Counted from the first letter of the stretch, positions 33,032-42,206 are shown. The stretch: DNA of 54,369 nucleotides from an uncultured Oscillospiraceae bacterium (GCA_905205085.1 CAJLCG010000003.1:1-54369), one strand, 5' to 3'. A program made the numbers and translations. Notes: generated by a model not told the origin, from the sequence alone.

Positions 33032-34513
33032 ATGCCCCTTACATATAATATCCCCATGTTCAGCATCCTCCTGGTGCTGATAAGCGCCATGGTCATCCCC
33101 TTTTTCCCAAAAAAGAGCTGGGGATTGAACCTCATCCGCGGGGTGGAGGTGGTGGTAGCCGTCCTGTCGGCGGTGCTGCTGGTTCAGTTGTCGGAGGCGG
33201 GGGAGAGCTTCACCTACCAGATGGGCCACTTCCCGGCCCCCTGGGGGAACCTGCTGCGCTGCGGGCCCCTGGAGGCCCTGCTGGCCCTCACCTTCAGCCT
33301 GGTGATGCTCCTGTCCCTGTGCGCCGGGGCAGAGGATATCCGCCGGGATGTGCGGGCCGACCGGCTGGGGAGTTACTGCCTGCTGATGCAGCTGCTCTTC
33401 GGGGCTCTGCTGGCCATGATCTATACCGACGACCTGTTTACCGCCTACGTCTTTATTGAGATCGCCGCCGTCACCGCCTGCATGGCGGTGGTGGCCAAGG
33501 AGAGCGGCCGGTCGGTGGTGTCCGCCATCCGCTACCTGATTTTCAGCTGCCTGGGCTCCGGCCTGGTGCTGCTGGGGATTGCTCTGCTCTACTGTATCAC
33601 CGGCCAGCTCCTTTTCTCCAGTCTGGAGGAGGCGGTGCTCCAGTTGGTAGCCAGCCGGACCTACACCCTGCCTCTGGTGGTGTCCGCCCTGCTGATGACC
33701 CTGGGCCTGAGCATCAAAAGCGCCCAGTTTCCCTTCCACGCCTGGCTGCCCGACGCCCATGCCAGCGCCACCACCGCCTCCAGCGCGGTGCTGTCCGGTC
33801 TGGTGCTGAAGGGCTACCTTATTATTCTCCTGAAACTCATCCTGCGGGTGTACGGCCCGTCTCTGCTGGCTACCACCTATATGGACGACCTGCTGTTCCT
33901 GCTGGGCCTGACGGGCATGCTCTTTGCCTCGGTGGCCGCCCTGCGCCAGGAGGAGGTCAAGGGCATGATCGCCTATTCTTCCTCCGCTCAGATTTCTTAT
34001 ATCTTTCTGGGGCTGGGCCTGGGAACCGACGCGGGGCTCATTGCTGCCTGCTATCAGATTTTGGCCCACGCCATGACCAAGTCCATGATCTTCTCTGGAG
34101 CGGGAGCCATGATTCGGGCCAGCAACGGAGGACACTACTGGAGCCAGCTCCGGGGGGCCGCCCGCCGGGCCCCTGTGGGCGGCCTGGCCTTCACCGTGGG
34201 CGGCCTGTCCCTGTGCGGCCTGCCCCTGCTGGCGGGCTTTTCCGCCAAATACTGTCTGGCCATTGCTGCCCTGGACGCCCAGTGGCAGACTGCCCCGGCC
34301 CTCTTCGGCCTGGCGGCCAGCTCGGTGCTCAACGCTATGTACTATATCCCCGCCATCCTAGCCATCTGGGGCCGGGGAGGCGAGGGGGAGAAGCTCCCCT
34401 GGAAGTGGGAGCGGGAGGGGGCCCTGGTGGTGTTCCTCCTGTGCAACGTGGTGCTGGGTACCGCCTTTGGCCCTATCCGGGACCTGATTGAGCAGGGCCT
34501 CAACCTGTTTTAA
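33032..34513 (+). CDS. mrpD: Mrp subunit D-like proton channel 1 (NuoN/M family)
   Basis: 493 residues and about fourteen membrane helices. Key charged residues of the pump family are present: Glu in DDLFTAYVFIEIAAVTA (helix 5) and Lys in LSIKSAQFPFHAWLPDAHA (helix 7), followed by the broken-helix STASSAVLSG-like ASATTASSAVLSGLVLKG. The ATG at 33032 is chosen over a GTG at 33023 because GAGAGGAGGT is well spaced only for the former. The first of four antiporter-like subunits in the operon. Confidence 0.92.
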   Translation: MPLTYNIPMFSILLVLISAMVIPFFPKKSWGLNLIRGVEVVVAVLSAVLLVQLSEAGESFTYQMGHFPAPWGNLLRCGPLEALLALTFSLVMLLSLCAGAEDIRRDVRADRLGSYCLLMQLLFGALLAMIYTDDLFTAYVFIEIAAVTACMAVVAKESGRSVVSAIRYLIFSCLGSGLVLLGIALLYCITGQLLFSSLEEAVLQLVASRTYTLPLVVSALLMTLGLSIKSAQFPFHAWLPDAHASATTASSAVLSGLVLKGYLIILLKLILRVYGPSLLATTYMDDLLFLLGLTGMLFASVAALRQEEVKGMIAYSSSAQISYIFLGLGLGTDAGLIAACYQILAHAMTKSMIFSGAGAMIRASNGGHYWSQLRGAARRAPVGGLAFTVGGLSLCGLPLLAGFSAKYCLAIAALDAQWQTAPALFGLAASSVLNAMYYIPAILAIWGRGGEGEKLPWKWEREGALVVFLLCNVVLGTAFGPIRDLIEQGLNLF

Positions 34514-34546
34514 ACACACAAAGACCATCGGAAAGGAGGTGGGGGA

Positions 34547-36016
34547 GTGGACGGGATTTTGCTTCTCTTGCCAATTTTAGTTCCCATTTTGGGCGGCCTG
34601 GCTGTCCTTGGCATCCACAGTATGAAAACCCGGCGACTCACCGTCACTCTGCTGCTGGTCTTTCAGATCTTTGTGGTGCTGGAGGTGGCCCGGAACGACA
34701 CGGACCCCTTCGTGCTGCTCCAGCTCACCGAGGGGGTGCGGCTGGTGCTGCGGGCCGACTCCTTGGGGCGGCTGTTTGCCAATCTCATCTGCCTCATCTG
34801 GTTTGCGGTGGCCGTCTTTGCCTTTGAGTACATGAATCACGAGGGTCACCGGGAGCGGTTTTTTGGCTTCTACCTCATGACCCTGGGCGCCCTGATGGGC
34901 ATCTGTTTTGCGGGCAATCTGGTGACGCTCTATCTCTTTTACGAGATGATGACCCTTCTCTCCGTGCCCCTGGTGCTCCACATCGGCACCCGGCGCGCCT
35001 TTGAGGCCGCTTACCGCTACCTGGGCTTCTCGGTGGCGGGGGCGGGGCTGGGCCTGCTGGGGCTGTTTGGCCTCCAGGGCTACTGCACCACCGACCTGTT
35101 TACTCCCGGCGGCGTACTGGACCTTGCCCGGGCAGGGGAGAACCGCACCTTGCTGTTGGGCGTCTTTGTGGTGATGGCGGTGGGCTTTGGCTGTAAGGCG
35201 GGCATGTTTCCCCTCCACGCCTGGCTGCCCATTGCCCACCCGGTGGCTCCCGCGCCCGCATCAGCGGTACTGTCCGGCCTCATCACCAAGATGGGCGTGC
35301 TGGCCCTGCTGCGGGTGGTCTACTACTTGTTTGGCTGGGAGTTTTTAGACGGTACCTGGGCCCAGATGGTGGTGCTGGTGCTCTCCCTCATCACCGTGTT
35401 TATGGGTTCCACCCTGGCCCTGCGAGAGGACACCCTGAAAAAGCGTCTGGCCTACTCCACCGTCAGCCAGGTATCCTACGTCATCTTCGGCTTGATGCTC
35501 TTCCACCCGGTGGCCCTGGCGGGGGCGCTGCTCCAGGTCATTTTCCACGCCGTGGCCAAAAACGCCCTGTTCCTGGCCACCGGATCAGTCATTTACCAGA
35601 CCCACTTGACCCAGGTATCCCAGATGCGTGGCGTGGGCGTGGCGTGCAGCTTCACCATGTGGAGCTTCGCCCTGTCTGCTCTGTCTCTGGTGGGCATCCC
35701 GCCCACCGGCGGCTTTGTCAGTAAGTGGCTGCTGGCCCAGGGGGCCCTGGAGGCGGGGGACTTTACCCTGGCCTGCTGGGGCATCGGGGTGCTGATGGTG
35801 TCCGCCCTGCTGACGGCGGGCTACCTGCTGCCCATTGTCATCCGGGCCTTTTTCCCGGGAAAAGATTTTGACCATGAGAGCGTCATCAAGCAGCAGGATA
35901 CCTGGCTTATGTGGACCACCCTGTGCCTGCTGACGGCGGCGGTGGTGCTGCTGGGCATGTTCCCCCAGCTGCTGGACCATAGTCTGGCGGCCATAATGGA
36001 GCCTCTGTTTGGATGA
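34547..36016 (+). CDS. Antiporter-like proton channel 2 (NuoM/MrpD family)
   Basis: 489 residues from a GTG after AAAGGAGGTG. About fourteen helices, with helix-5 Glu in VTLYLFYEMMTLLSVPLV, helix-7 Lys in FGCKAGMFPLHAWLPIAHP and the following APAPASAVLSGLITKMG. All residues expected for proton translocation are kept, so it is not an inactive relic. Confidence 0.92.
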   Translation: MDGILLLLPILVPILGGLAVLGIHSMKTRRLTVTLLLVFQIFVVLEVARNDTDPFVLLQLTEGVRLVLRADSLGRLFANLICLIWFAVAVFAFEYMNHEGHRERFFGFYLMTLGALMGICFAGNLVTLYLFYEMMTLLSVPLVLHIGTRRAFEAAYRYLGFSVAGAGLGLLGLFGLQGYCTTDLFTPGGVLDLARAGENRTLLLGVFVVMAVGFGCKAGMFPLHAWLPIAHPVAPAPASAVLSGLITKMGVLALLRVVYYLFGWEFLDGTWAQMVVLVLSLITVFMGSTLALREDTLKKRLAYSTVSQVSYVIFGLMLFHPVALAGALLQVIFHAVAKNALFLATGSVIYQTHLTQVSQMRGVGVACSFTMWSFALSALSLVGIPPTGGFVSKWLLAQGALEAGDFTLACWGIGVLMVSALLTAGYLLPIVIRAFFPGKDFDHESVIKQQDTWLMWTTLCLLTAAVVLLGMFPQLLDHSLAAIMEPLFG

Positions 36017-36051
36017 TCGTTACGCTTTATGAGAGAAGGAGGTGAGAACCC

Positions 36052-37515
36052 ATGCTCATGCTGTGCGCCATTTTGTTTCCTATCCTGGCCGGGATGGGAT
36101 TGGCGGCCTGGCGGCCCCAGGGCCGCATGGCCCGGCAGAACTACGTGCTGGTCTCGGCCTGCATCACCTCGGCCCTGGCCCTTTGGGCCGTGTTTACCCT
36201 GCGGGGCGGTCCCCTTTTCACCCTGCTGACCATGGGGGACCACCTGTCCATCGCCTTCCGGGTGGATGGCCTGTCCTGTCTGTTTGCCTCTCTGGTGGCA
36301 GTACTGTGGCCGCTGGCCTGTTTGTACGCCGTGGAGTATATGAGCCGGGAGGGCCATGAGAACCGCTTCTTCACCTTCTACCTGGCCAGCTTTGGCGTGA
36401 CCTTGGGCATCGCCTTTTCTGCCAATGCCCTGACCATGTACCTCTTTTACGAGCTGCTCACCCTGGCCACCCTGCCCCTGGTGATGCACGCCATGGACAG
36501 CAAGGCCCGGTATGCCGGGCGGGTGTACCTCACCTATTCCATGTGCGGGGCGGCCCTGGGCTTTTTGGCCATGGTCATGCTGCTGGAGCATGGCGGCACC
36601 GTGTTCCTCTTGGGCGGCAGCTTGGTGTGTCCCGCCGGCAAGGAGGATACCTTGCGTCTGGCCTATGTGCTGGGCTTTTTCGGCTTTGGCGTGAAGGCGG
36701 CAGTGTTCCCGGGGCACAAGTGGCTGCTGCGGGCCTCGGTGGCCCCCACGCCGGTAACCGCTCTGCTCCACGCGGTGGCGGTGGTGAAGGCGGGGGTGTT
36801 CGCCGTCACCCGCCTCACGTGGTACGGCTACGGCCCCGATCTTCTTCGGGGCTCTTGGGCCCAGTACCTGGTGATGGGGGCGGCCATCTTTACCATCGTG
36901 TACGGCTCCTCCAAGGCGCTGCGCACCAAGCACTTAAAGCGCCGCCTGGCCTGGTCCACCATCAGCAATCTATCCTATGTGCTGCTGGGAGTGACCACCC
37001 TGACTACGGCAGGGCTGGCAGCGGGGATGGTCCACATGATCTTCCACGCGGTGCTGAAAATCACCCTGTTTTTCTGTGTGGGCGCGGTCCACTATAAGCT
37101 CCACCGGGACTTTGTCCCCGACGTGGAGGGCTGCGGCGTGCTGATGCCGGTGGTGTTCGGCACCTTTGCTACGGCTGCCCTGGGCCTGATGGGGGTGCCG
37201 CCCCTGGCGGGCTTTACCAGCAAGTGGATGCTGGCCACCTCGGCGGTGGGGATGGGGGAGTGGATTGGCTATCTGGCCGCGGCGGCTCTTATTTTGTCCG
37301 CTCTGCTTACCGCCCTGTATCTCATGCAGATCGTGCTGCTGGCCTTTTTCCCACGACAGAACCGGCAGCTCACTGTCCGGGTGCCCCGGCAGGCCCGGCG
37401 GGACCCCGGTATCCGCATGACCCTGCCCCTCACCGTGTTGGCGGTGGGATCGGTGGCCCTGGGTTTGTGTGCAAATATACTGGTGGAGACGGTCCAGACC
37501 CTGCTGGGGGCGTAA
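36052..37515 (+). CDS. Antiporter-like proton channel 3 (NuoM/MrpD family, divergent)
   Basis: 487 residues, ATG after GAAGGAGGTGAG. Helix-5 Glu in ALTMYLFYELLTLATLPLV and helix-7 Lys in FGVKAAVFPGHKWLLRASVA. The usual HAWLPxAHP(A) is changed to HKWLLRASVAPTPVTALL, an unusual substitution of the HxWLPxAH loop next to the proton channel. The rest of the fold appears intact. Confidence 0.9.
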   Translation: MLMLCAILFPILAGMGLAAWRPQGRMARQNYVLVSACITSALALWAVFTLRGGPLFTLLTMGDHLSIAFRVDGLSCLFASLVAVLWPLACLYAVEYMSREGHENRFFTFYLASFGVTLGIAFSANALTMYLFYELLTLATLPLVMHAMDSKARYAGRVYLTYSMCGAALGFLAMVMLLEHGGTVFLLGGSLVCPAGKEDTLRLAYVLGFFGFGVKAAVFPGHKWLLRASVAPTPVTALLHAVAVVKAGVFAVTRLTWYGYGPDLLRGSWAQYLVMGAAIFTIVYGSSKALRTKHLKRRLAWSTISNLSYVLLGVTTLTTAGLAAGMVHMIFHAVLKITLFFCVGAVHYKLHRDFVPDVEGCGVLMPVVFGTFATAALGLMGVPPLAGFTSKWMLATSAVGMGEWIGYLAAAALILSALLTALYLMQIVLLAFFPRQNRQLTVRVPRQARRDPGIRMTLPLTVLAVGSVALGLCANILVETVQTLLGA

Positions 37516-37552
37516 TTATGTTGGAAGCTTGGAAGGAAAGGAGGGAGAGGGT

Positions 37553-39562
37553 ATGTCTGATTTGCTGGTGATGCTGGTGTTCCTGCCTATGGCGGCGGGA
37601 CCCTTTGGATTTTGGATGGGCCTGCGCTATCCCAAGGCCCGGGACACCTTTGTGCTGGTGGTGACAGTGCTGGAAGTCATGATGGTGGTCTCCCTGTGGA
37701 CCAGCCCGGTGATGGAACGGGGCATCGACGGCTTCTGCGGCCTTGGTATCCGCTTTGTCTCCGGGGATTTCCATACCCTCATGGCCACCCTCACTGCCAC
37801 AGGCTGGCTGGCGGCCACCATTTTCAGTCGGGAGTACATGGCCCACGTGGCCCGGCAGAACCGGTACTATCTCTTCTGGCTCATGACCCTGGGGGCCACC
37901 ATGGGCGTGTTCCTGTCCGCCGACCTGTTTACCACCTTTATTTTCTTTGAGGTCATGTCCTTTACCTCCTTTGTGGCGGTCATCCAGACCGAGGAGCCCG
38001 ACGCCCTCCAGGCGGGAGATACCTACCTGGCGGTGGCGGTGATCGGTGGTCTGGCCGCCCTGACGGGACTGTTTCTGCTCTACTACCAGCTGGGGACACT
38101 GGACTTTGACGCTATGGGGGCGGCAGCTGCCGCCCTGGAGGATCGGGGTGTCCTGTGGGCCTCCGGTATCCTCATCCTCATCGGCTTTGGTGCCAAGGCG
38201 GGTGCCTTCCCCCTGCACATCTGGCTGCCCACCGCCCACCCGGCGGCCCCGGCCCCCGCCTCGGCGGTGCTGTCCGGCGTCATTACCAAGACCGGCATCT
38301 ACGGCGTGCTGGTGCTATCCACTACTATTTTCCTCCACGATGCAGGCTGGGGGATGGTGCTGGCGGTCATCGGCGCCATCACCATGGTGTTGGGGGCGGT
38401 GCTGGCGGTTTGCTCCATTGACTTAAAGCGTACCTTCGCCTGCTCCTCCGTGTCTCAGATCGGCTTTATCCTGGTGGGCATCTCCATGCAGTGTCTGCTG
38501 GGCCACCACAACGCTCTGGCGGTGGACGGTACCATCCTGCACATCTTCAACCACTCTCTTATTAAAATGGTGCTCTTTCCCGCCGCTGGCGTCATCCACC
38601 TGTCCACCCATTCCTACGAATTTAACGATATCCGGGGCTTTGGCCGCAAGAAGCCCCTGCTGGCAGTGCTCATGGGAATCCCCATGCTCAGTCTGGCGAG
38701 CCTGCCACTGCTCAACGGTTACGTGAGCAAGACCCTGCTCCATGAGAGCATCGTGGAGTACATCCATCTGGCCCCGGAGTACGGGGTGCTCTTTACCGGT
38801 CTGGAGTGGCTGTTCCTCCTGTCCGGCGGGCTGACCCTGGCCTATATGCTCAAGGTGTTTGTGTGCCTCTTTGGGGAGAAAAATGCCCTGCCGGAGAAAG
38901 CCCTGGAGCAGAAGTGGCACGGGCCCAAGCCCTACATCGCTCCCGCCACGGCGGCCACCATGGGCATCTATGGATTGGGAATGATCCTCTTAGGCACCGT
39001 TCCCAACCAGGGGATGGACTTCCTGGCCGCACTGGGGCGCAGCTTCCTCCACGGGGAGGGGCCGGAGCACCGGGTGGCCTACTTCTCCGCCGTCAACCTG
39101 CGGGGCGCGGCTATCTCTATCGTCATCGGCTCCCTGGTCTATCTGCTGGTGGTGCGGCGGCTGCTCATTCGCCGGGGAAAGTACATCAATCCCATCCCTG
39201 CCTGGATGAACCTGGAGTTTGGCCTCTACCGGCCCGCTCTGCGCTTTGCCGCCCAGATAGCCATCGTGCTGGCCACCTTGGTGGATCGCATTCTGCCCCG
39301 CCTCATTTTCCGCGGCATTCCCAGTCTGTTCACCCAGGCTCACCAAGGAGTGCTGGCCCTGCGAGACAAGGCGGTCATTGCCCTCACCGGGTCGGAGTAT
39401 ACACCCCATCCCAGCGTGGAGCAGGCGGCGGACGACTACCACTTTGCCTTCTACTCCGATGACCCCCGGCGCTCGGTGGGCTTTGTCCACTCCCTGGCCT
39501 TCGGCCTGATGCTCACCGGCCTGGGCCTGGTGTTCGGGCTGCTGTTTATCCTGCTCCATTGA
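37553..39562 (+). CDS. Large antiporter-like subunit (NuoL/MrpA-type N-terminal half)
   Basis: 669 residues; ATG at 37553 follows GGAGGGAGAGGG, making the in-frame extension to 37469 unlikely. About sixteen helices. Helix-5 Glu in TTFIFFEVMSFTSFVAV, helix-7 Lys in GFGAKAGAFPLHIWLPTAHP, and IFNHSLIKMVLFPAAGVIH (the channel His/Lys). After the fourteen-helix core, about 170 residues include an extra pair of helices (LRGAAISIVIGSLVYLLVV and the C-terminal LAFGLMLTGLGLVFGLLFIL), recalling NuoL. The MrpA C-terminal MbhD/E part is supplied by separate genes upstream. Confidence 0.9.
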   Translation: MSDLLVMLVFLPMAAGPFGFWMGLRYPKARDTFVLVVTVLEVMMVVSLWTSPVMERGIDGFCGLGIRFVSGDFHTLMATLTATGWLAATIFSREYMAHVARQNRYYLFWLMTLGATMGVFLSADLFTTFIFFEVMSFTSFVAVIQTEEPDALQAGDTYLAVAVIGGLAALTGLFLLYYQLGTLDFDAMGAAAAALEDRGVLWASGILILIGFGAKAGAFPLHIWLPTAHPAAPAPASAVLSGVITKTGIYGVLVLSTTIFLHDAGWGMVLAVIGAITMVLGAVLAVCSIDLKRTFACSSVSQIGFILVGISMQCLLGHHNALAVDGTILHIFNHSLIKMVLFPAAGVIHLSTHSYEFNDIRGFGRKKPLLAVLMGIPMLSLASLPLLNGYVSKTLLHESIVEYIHLAPEYGVLFTGLEWLFLLSGGLTLAYMLKVFVCLFGEKNALPEKALEQKWHGPKPYIAPATAATMGIYGLGMILLGTVPNQGMDFLAALGRSFLHGEGPEHRVAYFSAVNLRGAAISIVIGSLVYLLVVRRLLIRRGKYINPIPAWMNLEFGLYRPALRFAAQIAIVLATLVDRILPRLIFRGIPSLFTQAHQGVLALRDKAVIALTGSEYTPHPSVEQAADDYHFAFYSDDPRRSVGFVHSLAFGLMLTGLGLVFGLLFILLH

Positions 39563-39618
39563 GGGAAAAGTCCATCGAAAGCGGTCAAACGATAAAAAAT
39601 ATCCCACATCCTCCAAAA

Positions 39619-39647
39619 GTATGAAACCTCCCGTCCAGGAGATACTG
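39619..39647 (+). promoter_or_regulatory. Candidate sigma-F-type promoter of sigG
   Basis: GTATG (39619-39623), 14-bp spacer, GGAGATACTG (39638-39647). The latter fits the forespore sigma-F -10 form GGnnAnAnTn; the former fits GYATA in four of five bases. It overlaps the left arm and loop of the terminator that follows. Start of transcription would be near 39654, leaving a leader of about 75 nt. Confidence 0.4.
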
Positions 39648-39680
39648 AATGACACAGTATCCCGGAGCGGGAGGTTTTTT
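39624..39680 (+). terminator. Terminator of the Mrp operon
   Basis: AAACCTCCCG (39624-39633) pairs with CGGGAGGTTT (39668-39677) and is followed by T to 39680; GATACTG (39641-39647) pairs with CAGTATC in the interior. About 60 bases after the last operon stop. Confidence 0.8.
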
Positions 39681-39727
39681 GCCTTAGCCCGGCGATACGA
39701 GACAGTCACCGGCGGGAGGTTTTGGAC

Positions 39728-40498
39728 ATGCTGAATAAGGTGGAGCTGTGCGGGGTGAATACCGCCAAGCTGAAGGTGCTGAAGAATGAGGAGACCCAGG
39801 CCCTGCTGCGCCGGGCCAAGGAGGGGGACAAGCAGGCCCGGGAGGAGCTGATCGCCGGGAATCTGCGGCTGGTACTGTCAGTGATCCACAAATTTGCCAA
39901 CCGGGGAGAGAACGTAGACGACCTGTTCCAGGTGGGTTGTATCGGCCTCATCAAGGCCATCGACAACTTTGACACCTCCCTGGATGTGAAGTTTTCCACC
40001 TATGGAGTTCCTATGATCGTAGGTGAGATCCGGCGATACCTGCGGGACAACAGCGCTATGCGGGTGTCCCGGGCTATGCGGGACACCGCCTACAAGGTGC
40101 TCCAGGCCAAGGAGGCCTATATCGCCCAGCATCAGAAGGAGCCCAGCGTGGAGGAGATCGCCCAGATGTTGGGGATCAAGAGGGAGGAGGTAGTCTTCGC
40201 GTTGGATGCGATCCTGGACCCGGTGTCCCTGTACGAGCCCATCTACTCCGACAGCGGGGACACGGTGTGTGTCATGGACCAGGTGAAGGACAGTCGGAAC
40301 ACGGATGAAATGTGGCTGGAGCACATCGCCCTGAAGGAGGCGGTGTCCCGGCTCAGCGAGCGGGAGCAGAAGATCTTGGCCATGCGATTTTACCAGAGCA
40401 AGACCCAGGTGGAGGTGTCCCGGGAGATCGGCATCTCCCAGGCCCAGGTGTCTCGCCTGGAGAAGAATGCTCTGCGGCAGATCCGAAAAGAGCTATAA
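39728..40498 (+). CDS. sigG: Sporulation sigma factor G
   Basis: 256 residues. The N-terminus NKVELCGVNTAKLKVLKNEE is diagnostic of sigma-G (Bacillus: NKVEICGVDTSKLPVLKNEE). Region 2 (NLRLVLSVIHKFANRGENVDDLFQVGCIGLIKA, then VKFSTYGVPMIVGEIRRYL), region 3 (RVSRAMRDTAYKVLQ) and region 4 (EVSREIGISQAQVSRLEK) are complete. It drives late forespore genes, so the organism is probably a spore former. Start ATG 39728 has GGGAGGTT eight bases upstream; the TTG at 39722 is too close to it. Not in the usual spoIIGA-sigE-sigG cluster. Confidence 0.96.
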   Translation: MLNKVELCGVNTAKLKVLKNEETQALLRRAKEGDKQAREELIAGNLRLVLSVIHKFANRGENVDDLFQVGCIGLIKAIDNFDTSLDVKFSTYGVPMIVGEIRRYLRDNSAMRVSRAMRDTAYKVLQAKEAYIAQHQKEPSVEEIAQMLGIKREEVVFALDAILDPVSLYEPIYSDSGDTVCVMDQVKDSRNTDEMWLEHIALKEAVSRLSEREQKILAMRFYQSKTQVEVSREIGISQAQVSRLEKNALRQIRKEL

Positions 40499-40503
40499 AA
40501 AAT

Positions 40504-40534
40504 CCGCCCGACGGAGCAACGCTCCGCCGGGCGG
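40504..40534 (-). terminator. Terminator of cstA (may also serve sigG)
   Basis: CCGCCCG (40504-40510) pairs with CGGGCGG (40528-40534) and CGGAGC with GCTCCG inside. On the minus strand it runs into ATTTTTTA, so it mainly ends cstA; sigG reads into it from the other side. Confidence 0.8.
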
Positions 40535-40562
40535 CCAAATGATGCATGGTTTGCGGGAGAAG

Positions 40563-42020
40563 TTACGCGGCCAGCTTGGTCACGTCGTCCTTGTGGCCCA
40601 TCCACTCCCGGACGATGAAGATGCCGAAGAACACCGCGGCCACCACGATACCCACGGGGTAAGCGATGGAGGTGGACATGTTCAGGCACTCGGGAGCCTG
40701 GATGAAGTAGGTGATGGACACGGCGGACATAAAGGTGGCAGGCAGAGCAGCCATCATGCAGGCGATGGGGGGGAAGCCGTTGCGGTGCAGATACACAGCG
40801 CCGGCCCACAGCACCATCATAGCCAGGGTCTGGTTAGACCAGGAGAAGTACTTCCACAGGGTGGCAAAGTCGCCCCACTGAGTGAGCAGCGCGCCCACGC
40901 CCAGAACAGGCACGGACAGCAGCAGGCGGTTTTTCCAGTTGTGCTGGTCGATGTGGAACCAGTCGGCCAGAGTCAGACGAGCGGAACGGAAGGCAGTGTC
41001 GCCGGAGGTGATGGGGCAGGCGATAACGCCCAGCAGAGCCAGAACGCCGCCCACAGGGCCCATCATGGTGGAGCAGATCTCCTCCACGACCACGGACTGG
41101 CCGCCAGCCAGAGCCTCGTTCAGAGCGCCCACGGTGCCATAGAAGGTGACGCCGGCGGCGGCCCAGATCAGGGCGATGATACCCTCAGTGACCATGGCGC
41201 CGTAGAAGATGGTGCGGCCCTCTTTCTCAGAGGTCATGCAGCGGGCCACCATGGGGGACTGGGTGGCGTGGAAACCGGAGATAGCGCCGCAGGCCACGCT
41301 GACGAACATCTGAGCCCAGATGGGGGTGTTGGTGGGATGGCCCATGCCCTCCACGCCGATGTACTCCCACAGCTCGGGCATCTGAGCGCGGTAGTTGCCG
41401 TCAACCAGCATCACACCGGCGATACCCACAGCCATGATAATGAGGCAGGCGCCGAAGAGGGGATAGAGCTTGCCGATGACCTTGTCGATGGGCAGGAAGG
41501 TGGCGATGAAGTAGTAGATCAGCACCACAGCCAGCCAGAAGTTAGCGTCCAGGGTCTCGGGGGTGAGGATAGCCAGCAGCTGGGCGGGGTTCTTGGAGAA
41601 GTTGACACCCACCAGGATCAGCAGGATCACGGAGAAGACACGCATGACCTGCAGCATGAACTTGCCCAGATATTTACCAACGATCTCGGAAATGGAAGCG
41701 CCGTCGTGCCGCTCGCTGAGCATGCCGGACAGATAGTCATGCACGCCGCCGCCCAGGATGGTACCAAAGACGATCCACAGGTACACGCGGGGACCCCAGC
41801 AGGCACCGGCCAGGGCGCCGAAGATGGGGCCCAGACCAGCGATGTTCAGCAGCTGAATAAGGAACAGCCGCCAGGTCTTCATGGGGGTGTAGTCCACGCC
41901 GTCGGGGTGGGCCACAGCCGGGGTCTGGCGATCATCCACACGGAAGACCTTCTCGATGAGTTTGCTGTACAGGGCAAAACCCACGATCAGGACAACCAGA
42001 GAGATCAGAAACGTAATCAT
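40563..42020 (-). CDS. cstA: Carbon starvation protein A family transporter
   Basis: 485 residues, about thirteen membrane helices. CstA features: VDDRQTPAVAHPDGVDYTP, GPIFGALAGACWGPRVYLWIV, GTILGGGVHDYLSGMLSER, GVNFSKNPAQLL, CGAISGFHATQSPMVARCM and PITSGDTAFRSARL. Members import pyruvate or peptides when carbon is short. This is the short form, without the long C-terminus of enterobacterial CstA. ATG after GGAGGG. Transcribed with a structured leader of about 180 nt (42021-42200), so expression is probably controlled in the leader. Confidence 0.93.
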   Translation of the reverse strand: MITFLISLVVLIVGFALYSKLIEKVFRVDDRQTPAVAHPDGVDYTPMKTWRLFLIQLLNIAGLGPIFGALAGACWGPRVYLWIVFGTILGGGVHDYLSGMLSERHDGASISEIVGKYLGKFMLQVMRVFSVILLILVGVNFSKNPAQLLAILTPETLDANFWLAVVLIYYFIATFLPIDKVIGKLYPLFGACLIIMAVGIAGVMLVDGNYRAQMPELWEYIGVEGMGHPTNTPIWAQMFVSVACGAISGFHATQSPMVARCMTSEKEGRTIFYGAMVTEGIIALIWAAAGVTFYGTVGALNEALAGGQSVVVEEICSTMMGPVGGVLALLGVIACPITSGDTAFRSARLTLADWFHIDQHNWKNRLLLSVPVLGVGALLTQWGDFATLWKYFSWSNQTLAMMVLWAGAVYLHRNGFPPIACMMAALPATFMSAVSITYFIQAPECLNMSTSIAYPVGIVVAAVFFGIFIVREWMGHKDDVTKLAA

Positions 42021-42071
42021 AATGTTTTCCCTCCTACGATTGCCGCGCCCCCTGCTCCGCCAGGCGGTGCG

Positions 42072-42195
42072 AAAAAAATTGGCGTGCGGAGCCGCCGCCC
42101 CACAGTGGCATCATTTGGATTTGGTAAAACACTGTGCGGCCCCCTTCCGCGGGGGAAGGGGGCCAGGGCGGAGGCGGCCCATTCAGGCCGCCTCC
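42072..42195 (-). ncRNA. Structured leader of cstA (candidate attenuator or riboswitch)
   Basis: Reading 5' to 3' on minus: a hairpin with a perfect 10-bp stem (42170-42195, loop of 6); one with an 11-bp stem (42138-42164); a wide 7-bp pairing CACAGTG/CACTGTG (42101-42136); and a GC-rich hairpin (42081-42099) followed by seven T (42072-42078), a terminator form, about 50 bases before the cstA ATG. I cannot match it to a known riboswitch class. The hairpins are direct observations; regulation is inference. Confidence 0.5.
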
Positions 42196-42206
42196 CAAGC
42201 GGCTAT

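Noticed and set aside
30210..39562. Complex I or energy-converting hydrogenase operon
   Set aside because: No NuoB/C/D/I-like, NiFe-hydrogenase or ferredoxin subunit is present; only antiporter-type membrane subunits are encoded.
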